Of a stretch of 40,383 nucleotides of DNA, positions 14,442 through 21,639 are shown piece after piece. Position 1 is the first letter of the stretch, and the number at the start of each line of letters is the position of its first letter. Below the pieces are notes generated by a model, which searched no databases, was not told where the DNA came from, and saw nothing but the letters and a program-made list of their open reading frames with translations. Position numbers and translations under genes: made by a program. Source of the stretch: SIG424 sp045546695 (GTDB lineage Bacteria > Bacillota > Clostridia > UBA1212 > UBA1255); NCBI GenBank assembly GCA_045546695.1, contig JAZQDE010000041.1:1-40383 (forward strand). The letters run 5' to 3'.

Positions 14442-16832
14442 TTGAGGAAAACACATATCATCATTATAACCTTACTTCTTTTGCTGACACAGCTTTGTGC
14501 CTGCACGCAGACTCCTGCGGTGACTGAACCGACTTCCATGACGACGGCCGGCACCACTCCATCTTCGGGGAACGTATCTACGGACAATCCGTCGACTCCC
14601 GGTGCAACACAAACCCCGGTCACTCCGTTTAACGTTGTGATCAGCGAACTTATGCCGGAAAACAAGAACTTATGCCTCGGACATTGTTATGACTGGATAG
14701 AGCTCCATAATCTGGAAGAAACGCAGGTTTCTTTAGAGGACTATTATCTGTCAGATAATGTTAATAATGCAAACGCTTTATCGCTGGAAAATATTGTCAT
14801 TCCTGCTGATGGATACGCTGTTATAACACTTGACGACCGGGCGCCTTTTCACTTGTCAGAAAAAGGCGAGACTGTGTATCTTATGTACAAAGGCAAACAA
14901 GCCTCGTCTCTTGAATTTTCATCTGTTACTGATTGTAAATCAATAGGTCCTGAAGGACTCTGCGAATTTGCCACACCCGGATATCCCAATGACGAGCAAG
15001 GCTATGTGGATTACCTTAATTCGGTAACACTGCCCGAACTGATAATCAATGAAGTTCTGTCTTCAAACAGTTCGTATATGCCGGTAAAAAAGAAGTATTA
15101 CGACCTGGTCGAGGTCAAAAATACGACAGATCATGACGTAAACTTAAGTGAATACACTCTTTCTGACAAACGTTCAGAGCCGGCAAGATATACTTTTCCG
15201 GATGTTACACTGCAGCCCGGAGAATTCTATGTTGTTTATTGCTCATCAAAAACGTCGCTTGGTAAAGACCATGCCGATTTTAATATAAGCTCGTCAGGAG
15301 AACGGTTGTATCTGTCAAAAAATGGCACACTTACCGATACAATTGAGGTGCCGTCCGATCTTAAATATAATGAAAGTTACGGTCGTGACGGACACGTCCC
15401 TGTTTATCTGAGCAATGTGACGATCGGCAGTGAAAACACGGGTGGCTTTTTACGTGGTGTAGCAGCTCCGGTGGCTGATATAGCTCCCGGTGTGTACAGA
15501 AATAACGTAACAGTCACGCTCTCCGGTCCCGGAAAGATTTATTACACTCTCGATGGCCGCCGCCCGACAGAAAAATCATCTGTATATACAAAGCCAATTA
15601 CTGTCAGCGGAATAACAACTATCAGAGCCTTTTCACAAGAAGACGGCCGCACCAGCCTGTACGAATCTTTTACATACGTTGTAGGAGAGTCGCACACGTT
15701 GCCGATAGTATCCGTGTCGATCCCGCAGGAGTATCTCACCGGGGATGAAGGCGTTCTTAATCATATTGATGAAAAATACGAATATGAAGCTGTGCTTACT
15801 CTGATAGAAAATGGAAAAGAAGCTTTCTCAGAGGCGTGTGGCTTCAAGCTTCACGGAAATGACAGTCGCAAGGGCGACAAGCAAAACTTCAAGCTGATTT
15901 TCCGTTCTGAATACGGTATGAGCAAGTTGAAATATCCTGTTTTTGATGACCGTGACATTGACGAGTACAACGCGCTTATGCTCAAAGGTGGCAGCGAGGA
16001 CTGGAACAGGTCCATGATGCGTGACGAGGTGGCAACAGATACTGTTGATGGTACGACGCATCTTTACACGCAGGCTATCAAACCGGTTGTGCTGTATCTT
16101 GGCGGCGAGTACTGGGGCGTTTATTACCTGCGCGAGCGTTACGATGAGACGTACGTGGCGACGCACCTTGATGTGTCAGAAGAATCTGTTGACCTGGTAT
16201 ATTCTACCGGTCTCAGAGCCGAGAGTGGCAGCAACAAAGATTTTGTAGCTCTTGTAGAATATGTCGGTGAAAACGACATGTCCACGAAAGAGAATTTTGA
16301 TTATTTGTGTGAAAGAATTGACCTTACGAGTCTTATTGACTGGTACGTTTGCAGGTCGTATATGGGCGACAAAGACTGCGCCAATGTAAGGCGATTCAGG
16401 TCGTCAGAAGCTGACGGAAAATGGTATTGGATGTATTATGACCTCGACTGGGGACTTCACAGCAGGCAGGACAATCCACTTTCTTCCATTCTGAAGGGTA
16501 GCGGAGATTACCGCCTTATGCTTGCAGTTCTCAAGAGCGAAGAAGGACGCGACGCATTCCTGAAACGATATGCATATCTTATGAAGACTATTCTTAATCC
16601 TGATTACATGATAGGTGTTATAGATGACCTGGTCGCTACTATTGAGCCTGAAATGGAACGCGACCGCGAAAGATGGGGAAAATCTTTTTCAAAGTGGCAG
16701 GAATATGTTGAGTCGGTTCGTACGTATGTCAGAGATTATGCCCGCACGATACACGTTCTGAATCACCTGCAAACATATTTTGAACTTAGTGATGATGAGA
16801 TGGATTATTATTTTAATGGAGTAATGGAGTAA
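14442..16832 (+). CDS. Cell-surface lipoprotein with lamin-tail, chitobiase-type and CotH kinase domains
   Basis: This 796-residue protein starts with a TTG and a lipoprotein signal peptide: RKTH, a hydrophobic run, then the lipobox LCAC with the lipidated Cys at about residue 21. After a Thr/Pro-rich linker come two lamin-tail-like beta domains (about 65-190, VISELMPENKN; about 200-310, LIINEVLSSNSS). Next is a chitobiase/hexosaminidase C-terminal-type domain (about 350-415, KIYYTLDGRRPTE). The rest (about 420-780) is a CotH-type kinase-like domain with FKLHGNDSR, LYLGGEYWGVYYLRERYDE and the metal-binding DLDWG (D667, D669). CotH of Bacillus phosphorylates spore-coat proteins. In Clostridia such proteins are exported and attached to the cell surface; substrates are unknown. 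It is flanked by the D-aminopeptidase and a transglutaminase-like lipoprotein. Confidence 0.88.
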   Translation: MRKTHIIIITLLLLLTQLCACTQTPAVTEPTSMTTAGTTPSSGNVSTDNPSTPGATQTPVTPFNVVISELMPENKNLCLGHCYDWIELHNLEETQVSLEDYYLSDNVNNANALSLENIVIPADGYAVITLDDRAPFHLSEKGETVYLMYKGKQASSLEFSSVTDCKSIGPEGLCEFATPGYPNDEQGYVDYLNSVTLPELIINEVLSSNSSYMPVKKKYYDLVEVKNTTDHDVNLSEYTLSDKRSEPARYTFPDVTLQPGEFYVVYCSSKTSLGKDHADFNISSSGERLYLSKNGTLTDTIEVPSDLKYNESYGRDGHVPVYLSNVTIGSENTGGFLRGVAAPVADIAPGVYRNNVTVTLSGPGKIYYTLDGRRPTEKSSVYTKPITVSGITTIRAFSQEDGRTSLYESFTYVVGESHTLPIVSVSIPQEYLTGDEGVLNHIDEKYEYEAVLTLIENGKEAFSEACGFKLHGNDSRKGDKQNFKLIFRSEYGMSKLKYPVFDDRDIDEYNALMLKGGSEDWNRSMMRDEVATDTVDGTTHLYTQAIKPVVLYLGGEYWGVYYLRERYDETYVATHLDVSEESVDLVYSTGLRAESGSNKDFVALVEYVGENDMSTKENFDYLCERIDLTSLIDWYVCRSYMGDKDCANVRRFRSSEADGKWYWMYYDLDWGLHSRQDNPLSSILKGSGDYRLMLAVLKSEEGRDAFLKRYAYLMKTILNPDYMIGVIDDLVATIEPEMERDRERWGKSFSKWQEYVESVRTYVRDYARTIHVLNHLQTYFELSDDEMDYYFNGVME

Positions 16833-16873
16833 GACGATTTGATAATGGCTGAAAATAACGAGGAGGGAGTATC

Positions 16874-18451
16874 TTGAAGAAGATTTTTGTGAAAAGTAAA
16901 TCAATACTTATTGTTTTGTTTGTTGTTTTCCTGCTGATTTCTGTTTTTTCGGGATGTGAAAATAGCACGGTACAACCGAGTGCAGTGCCCGGCGTAACTG
17001 CAACTGTAACTGTAGTTCCTGAGGTTACGCCTGAGGCGACACCTGAGGCAACACCTGAGGCGACACCGGAAGCAACACCTGAAGCAACACCTGAGGCGAC
17101 ACCGGAAGCAACACCTGAAGCAACGCCTGAGGCGACACCGGAAGCAACACCTGAAGCAACGCCTGAAGTAACGCCTGAAGTAACGCCCGGGGCGACTGAA
17201 CCGACAACACCAGCCGCGACTCCTACGCAGAAGCCGACCGCGACTCCTACGCAGAAGCCGACCGCAACACCTACGCAGAAGCCGACCGCAACACCTACGC
17301 AGAAGCCGACCGCAACACCTACGCAGAAGCCGACCGCGACTCCTACGCAGAAGCCGACCGCGACTCCTACGCAGAAGCCGACCGCAACGCCTACGCAGAA
17401 GCCGACTGCAACGCCCGAAATACCGCTTGAAGCCATTTCGCCGGACGATTATTATGCAAGAAAATGGCTTGAAAAACAGCCAAACTCAACAAAATTAATA
17501 AATTTATACGAGAGTTTCATCGAATCTGCAGAGATGATGTCGGAAGAAGTGTCCCTGGATGATAGTTGCAAGGTCAGCGAAGACGAGTTTAACACAGTAT
17601 TTTATTGCTACCTTATGGATTATCCACAACACTTCTGGGTTTCAAAAAGCATTTCATATGGATACTCAGCAGATACTGTAATTTCATATACAATGGGGTA
17701 TGAATTAACAAAGAGTGAAAAAAACAGTGCAAAGAAGGAAGTTGACGAATGTACGCAGGATATTCTGGATGAATTGAACGGCAATATGAGCGAATATGAA
17801 AGAGAAAAAATAATTCATGACTATCTTGTTCTTAATTGTACGTATGATATCCAGGCAAGTGACTGCAGAACGATATATGGCGCGCTGGTAAAGGGAAGAG
17901 TTGTCTGTGAGGGTTACACAAAAGCATTCCAGTATTTGTGCAGAGAAGCAGGCATACAAGCATCTTATGTTGCCGGATACGCGATAAATGTTACACAAGG
18001 CAGCCCTGAAAATCATGCGTGGAATATCGTAAAAATCGATGGCTCGTACTATTATGTTGACGTTACGTGGGACGATGCGGGTGAACCGGATTCAGAAGAA
18101 ACAATTCACTATATGTACTTCAATGTAAACGAAGAAACTATGGGAAAAGACCATTCTGCGGGAATATATGATTTCTCAACTCCGGACCTTCCTTCGTGTA
18201 CTGCAACAAAAGCCAACTATTACGTGAAAAATAATGCAGTATTAAACGAATTGACTACAAACAATATTTCAAGACTTGCCGTAAAATACGATGACACATA
18301 TGTCTGCAAGTTCCTGTATACAGGCAACGAGAACCTTGACTCATGGGTCAGCGATAATATCAATGAACTTTGCAGAGCGATTGATAAAAAGATAAAAGGT
18401 GTAAGATGGATAGTGGTAAGTAATGAATATACGTTTATTTTCTCAATGTGA
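16874..18451 (+). CDS. Transglutaminase-like lipoprotein on a Thr/Pro repeat stalk
   Basis: This 525-residue protein starts with TTG (16874) behind AGGAGGG and has a signal peptide ending in the lipobox FSGC (Cys near residue 27). Residues about 52-103 are eleven TPEA plus two TPEV repeats, and about 116-179 are eight TPTQKPTA repeats, a stalk that should span the cell wall. The C-terminal part (about 185-525) contains a transglutaminase-like cysteine protease fold with the triad C345 (GRVVCEGYTKAF), H381 (ENHAWNIV) and D396 (YYVDVTWDD). These secreted domains are usually peptidases or transamidases in Clostridia. It is the last gene of the three-gene unit and ends 9 bases inside the oppositely oriented phosphatase gene. 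The substrate is unknown. Confidence 0.9.
   Translation: MKKIFVKSKSILIVLFVVFLLISVFSGCENSTVQPSAVPGVTATVTVVPEVTPEATPEATPEATPEATPEATPEATPEATPEATPEATPEATPEATPEVTPEVTPGATEPTTPAATPTQKPTATPTQKPTATPTQKPTATPTQKPTATPTQKPTATPTQKPTATPTQKPTATPTQKPTATPEIPLEAISPDDYYARKWLEKQPNSTKLINLYESFIESAEMMSEEVSLDDSCKVSEDEFNTVFYCYLMDYPQHFWVSKSISYGYSADTVISYTMGYELTKSEKNSAKKEVDECTQDILDELNGNMSEYEREKIIHDYLVLNCTYDIQASDCRTIYGALVKGRVVCEGYTKAFQYLCREAGIQASYVAGYAINVTQGSPENHAWNIVKIDGSYYYVDVTWDDAGEPDSEETIHYMYFNVNEETMGKDHSAGIYDFSTPDLPSCTATKANYYVKNNAVLNELTTNNISRLAVKYDDTYVCKFLYTGNENLDSWVSDNINELCRAIDKKIKGVRWIVVSNEYTFIFSM
17027..17182 (+). repeat. 12-bp coding repeats (TPEA/TPEV)
   Basis: Thirteen in-frame 12-base units encode eleven TPEA and two TPEV. 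Synonymous variants (GAGGCG, GAAGCA) recur in a three-unit higher-order pattern, a sign of block duplication. Length changes by whole units would keep the frame. Confidence 0.95.
17219..17410 (+). repeat. 24-bp coding repeats (TPTQKPTA)
   Basis: Eight in-frame 24-base units encode TPTQKPTA. Units differ only at synonymous positions (ACTCCT or ACACCT, ACCGCG or ACCGCA), so the array probably expands and contracts by unequal recombination or slippage. Confidence 0.95.
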
Positions 18452-19213
18452 TCTGATACATTGATACAACTCTTCAGTACTTGTAAGTATAACAGACGGC
18501 GAATCGTAATTGTATTCGCCGTCTTCTGTATCCAGCGAATATACTTTTGCGCCTGCTTCAAGACAAAGGAGAATACCCGGAGCGATATCCCACTTGTTTT
18601 TCGTATATATAACAACACCGTGTGTACGGCCTGCTGCCACGTATGCATAATCTATAGATGCTGCGCCGAACATCCTTATCCTGGCAACTTTATCAGATAA
18701 ATGCGCCATGATTTTCAACTGTGTTGCAGACTCGTTCGGTCTTGTATGAGGATAATCTCCGAAGCTTACTACACAATGTTTAAGGTCGGGCTTTGCAACG
18801 TGAATCTGTTTGCCGTTAAGGTAAGCTCCGCTACCTGCGGATGCAGTGAACATTTCATCGCAGAAGGGGAGATAAATAGCGGCGACGACAGGCTTTTCAC
18901 CGTCGAACAAAGAACATTGAACACCAAAAAGTGGAATGCCGTTTGCCATATTATTTGTGCCGTCGATCGGGTCGATTGTCCACGTACGGCCGACTACCTC
19001 GACTCCGGCAGAGTGTTCTTCACCCATAATCCGGTCATCGGGAAAAGCCTTCATAATCTCGGCGGATATGTATTTTTCAATATTATAGTCAAGCTCTGTA
19101 ACAATATCGTAGTCTGCTTTATCAATAAGAGTGATTTTAATATCACAATACTTATTATATCCGTCTAACATTGCTTTTTTTATAAAATTCAATTCATTTT
19201 TGTATGATTTCAT
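18443..19213 (-). CDS. Inositol monophosphatase family protein
   Basis: The 256-residue protein has all metal-binding motifs of the IMPase superfamily: GEEHS (E65, E66), DPIDGTNN (D81, D84) and the C-terminal WDIAPG (D209). Family members remove phosphate from inositol phosphates, PAP or sugar bisphosphates in a Mg-dependent reaction that lithium inhibits. The sequence does not say which substrate is used. Its ribosome site (GAGG, minus strand) lies 9 bases before the ATG. The upstream GH20-type gene is on the same strand with a 51-base gap, so the two may be co-transcribed. Its 3' end overlaps the transglutaminase lipoprotein gene by 9 bases tail to tail, and an 11-bp inverted repeat (18494-18524) lies within its last codons. 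Confidence 0.92.
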   Translation of the reverse strand: MKSYKNELNFIKKAMLDGYNKYCDIKITLIDKADYDIVTELDYNIEKYISAEIMKAFPDDRIMGEEHSAGVEVVGRTWTIDPIDGTNNMANGIPLFGVQCSLFDGEKPVVAAIYLPFCDEMFTASAGSGAYLNGKQIHVAKPDLKHCVVSFGDYPHTRPNESATQLKIMAHLSDKVARIRMFGAASIDYAYVAAGRTHGVVIYTKNKWDIAPGILLCLEAGAKVYSLDTEDGEYNYDSPSVILTSTEELYQCIRSH

Positions 19214-19264
19214 CTTTCTGCCTCATAAATAAATTTTAATCGTCGATATAGCAATTAAGCCCGA

Positions 19265-21142
19265 TCAAGACGTAGTTTTTGATTCCTTTACAGCGTCGTT
19301 TAATATGTTAACCCAAGGCTCAAGAGAAACATCGAGATAAGAATACTTGTTTCGAATCAGCCAAAGCTCCTTTGTCCTTGATATAATACAAGGGATTTTA
19401 TCAACGAGTTTTGCAAGTGATCTCTGCAACATATTGTCGTCTCCGCTGTCTTTGGCCATATAATACAAGCCGATTTGTTGCAAAAGAACAACGGCATCTA
19501 TTGCTAATTTATAATCATCTTTAATTAATTCTGCATCAGGACGCTGCATCTGAGTCTCGTCGAGAATCGGAGCAAGAGCTCTGATATATTCTTCAACTCT
19601 GTAAAAATCATCGGGATGCAGACCTTCTATCCAGGATTTGCCTGTTCTGAGTCCCTCTATAAACAGTCGGAAAGATAGAGTAATATTTCTCGGGTGAGAA
19701 CCCTCTTGTTGATAATAATTACCAATATCAAGAACGAATTTACCCATTTTTCCCGCTTTATCAAAGAAAATATGCTTATCTAAGGCTACAGCCAGATCTG
19801 CCTTCTCATTCTCTTCGTGTCCCCAAGACATGGCAGCTCCGTAGGCGATACCTGCGTAACTTGTTGCTATGCTCTGTAAATGGCCGCAGTCACCCCAGTC
19901 TGTATTGAGAAAACCGGCAGCACCGTAAGCAAGACCGTTTCTTGCGGCTGTAGTAATATTGGCAAGCATTTGTCCTGTTTTACCAAGTAACGTATTCCAA
20001 CATGCAGTTCCGGGACATACGTAGTACGTAACGTTATTGTCTTGAAGTAACTTACAATTCTCGGCAAGAGGAAGATTTTCATAATAGCCCCATTCGAGAG
20101 CAATCGAATCCTTTGGGAGTTCACAAAGTAGATCGGGGTAATGTTTGATAATATCGTCCCAGAAAAGAGTGGATTTGCCGTGGGAAGCTGCAATCTCGTG
20201 TACTTTGTTTAGAAAATCCACGTAGACTTTACCTTTTCCTTTCTTTTCACATGTTTCTTTTGAAAAGCCCTGACCTAACTCAATAGTTTCATCACAACAA
20301 ATATTGTATTTGGAAGAGGAAAAATATGGCAAAAGATCATCTGCAATGTTTTTTACCAATTCAAGGCTACCTGGATTAAAAGGATTGAGACATCTGGGAC
20401 CGGGGAGAAAAACTTCTCCTACGTAAAAGCCCTCCGGACATTCTGCCAGATGACGGTATTCTTTATATAACCAATTATCCATATGGCCAAAATTATTTTG
20501 GGTGGGAACAAGCTCTATCAATCTGTCTTTACAATATCTGTCAATGATTAGAATATCTTCTCCTCTCATGACGTCCTTTCCTTCCCACATCTCAGGGTAA
20601 GATTTGTAAGCAAAAGGAATGCCCTCTATATACAATTCCATATGATTAATTTTAAGCCCTGCAAGCATATCTATAAGGCGGATGATTTCTTCCGTTTTCG
20701 GGACTTTGTTACGTCCGATATCAAGCATGTATCCACGGACCGGAAAATCAGGATAGTCATTAATAATACAGCAGGGGAGAATAACTTCGTTGATATCGCC
20801 GCCGGGTGCGCCTGCGATTGTATCCATTATCTGGTTAAGAGTCATAAATCCGTAAAAAGCACCTGCTGCATCGGTATATTCTATAGAAACACCATCTTTT
20901 GTTATAATTAAATTATAACCCTGCTCTTTGACACCGGAATCTACTTTGTAAATATTTATAATAGGAGCGTAGTGATATGTACCTATTGCAATCTCGTAAG
21001 ATGAAAAATAAGCTTCTCTGGCGCAAGAAATGCAAGTATATAAATCCCTATTGTCAATGCATATGTACCCGTAAGCATTTATTGCAAAAAAATCTTCTTT
21101 TATTGTGATTGCCTTTGGTTGCGGAATTAAATTGAACTCCAT
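19265..21142 (-). CDS. Beta-N-acetylhexosaminidase-like protein, GH20 type, cytoplasmic
   Basis: This 625-residue protein has the GH20 plan. An N-terminal alpha/beta domain (about 1-130) ends in DAAGAFYGFMTLNQI, the usual GH20b signature. A TIM barrel follows, with PVRGYMLDIGRNKVPKTEEI, YIEGIPFAY, PTQNNFGHMDNW and the catalytic pair D284-E285 in NICCDETIELG. GH20 enzymes cleave terminal GlcNAc or GalNAc by substrate-assisted catalysis. There is no signal peptide, so it should act on imported sugars or muropeptides. The C-terminal 150 residues have no family I recognise. The start is supported by GGGAGG and an upstream promoter. It is probably co-transcribed with the phosphatase gene 51 bases downstream. 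Substrate specificity is not certain. Confidence 0.85.
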   Translation of the reverse strand: MEFNLIPQPKAITIKEDFFAINAYGYICIDNRDLYTCISCAREAYFSSYEIAIGTYHYAPIINIYKVDSGVKEQGYNLIITKDGVSIEYTDAAGAFYGFMTLNQIMDTIAGAPGGDINEVILPCCIINDYPDFPVRGYMLDIGRNKVPKTEEIIRLIDMLAGLKINHMELYIEGIPFAYKSYPEMWEGKDVMRGEDILIIDRYCKDRLIELVPTQNNFGHMDNWLYKEYRHLAECPEGFYVGEVFLPGPRCLNPFNPGSLELVKNIADDLLPYFSSSKYNICCDETIELGQGFSKETCEKKGKGKVYVDFLNKVHEIAASHGKSTLFWDDIIKHYPDLLCELPKDSIALEWGYYENLPLAENCKLLQDNNVTYYVCPGTACWNTLLGKTGQMLANITTAARNGLAYGAAGFLNTDWGDCGHLQSIATSYAGIAYGAAMSWGHEENEKADLAVALDKHIFFDKAGKMGKFVLDIGNYYQQEGSHPRNITLSFRLFIEGLRTGKSWIEGLHPDDFYRVEEYIRALAPILDETQMQRPDAELIKDDYKLAIDAVVLLQQIGLYYMAKDSGDDNMLQRSLAKLVDKIPCIISRTKELWLIRNKYSYLDVSLEPWVNILNDAVKESKTTS

Positions 21143-21179
21143 AGATGCCTCCCGAACTAATAGTATGTATTTTATAAGG

Positions 21180-21208
21180 ATTTTAGTGCCTTCTTACGTA
21201 AAAGTCAA
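21180..21208 (-). promoter_or_regulatory. Promoter for the GH20-type gene
   Basis: On the minus strand TTGACT (21208-21203), a 17-base spacer and TAAAAT (21185-21180) lie 38 bases upstream of the ATG. It is back to back with the rpsO promoter. Confidence 0.7.
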
Positions 21209-21240
21209 TTTTAAACATGATGAAAAAAAGTTTTTTTTCC

Positions 21241-21269
21241 TTTACAAATACTATGTAAAGTGGTATCAT
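21241..21269 (+). promoter_or_regulatory. Promoter for rpsO-pnp
   Basis: TTTACA (21241-21246), 17 bases and TATCAT (21264-21269) give a transcript start near 21276, which leaves a leader of roughly 90 bases before rpsO. Confidence 0.65.
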
Positions 21270-21364
21270 TCGTTGGTAGCGTTTCGCGGATGTAGGACGT
21301 TAGCTTCTTGGCCGCACCTGCGATTGTGCTGTATATTTATTAATATCTAAAGGAGTGTTCCAAA

Positions 21365-21628
21365 ATGACAAAGGAAAGAAAACAACAGATTATAGCTGAA
21401 TATGCTATTCACGAAGGCGACACAGGTTCACCTGAAGTTCAGGTAGCTCTTCTTACAGAGAGAATTAACCACTTAAATGAACATCTTAAGACTCACGATA
21501 AGGATCATCACTCAAGAAGAGGCCTTCTTATTCTCGTAGGTCAGAGGAGAGGTTTGCTCAATTACCTTACAAAGATTGACATTGAGAGATATCGTTCATT
21601 GGTTGCCAGACTTGGTTTGAGAAAATAA
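21365..21628 (+). CDS. rpsO: 30S ribosomal protein S15
   Basis: The 87-residue protein is a standard S15, which binds the central domain of 16S rRNA early in small-subunit assembly. It shows the family pattern HEGDTGSPEVQVALLTERINHL, followed by LKTHDKDHHSRRGLL and the C-terminal RGLLNYL and YRSLVARLGLRK. The ribosome site AAAGGAGTG sits 7 bases before the ATG. The pnp gene starts 11 bases after the stop, the same rpsO-pnp order found in very many bacteria. The approximately 90-base leader could hold the autoregulatory S15 site usual for this gene, but I cannot match it to a known leader class by eye. Confidence 0.98.
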   Translation: MTKERKQQIIAEYAIHEGDTGSPEVQVALLTERINHLNEHLKTHDKDHHSRRGLLILVGQRRGLLNYLTKIDIERYRSLVARLGLRK

Positions 21629-21639
21629 GGGAGTAAATA

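Noticed and set aside
16813..17436. Minus-strand frame of VGFCVGVA and SGVA repeats
   Set aside because: It is the antisense of the TPEA/TPTQKPTA stalk of the transglutaminase lipoprotein and has no ribosome site of its own.
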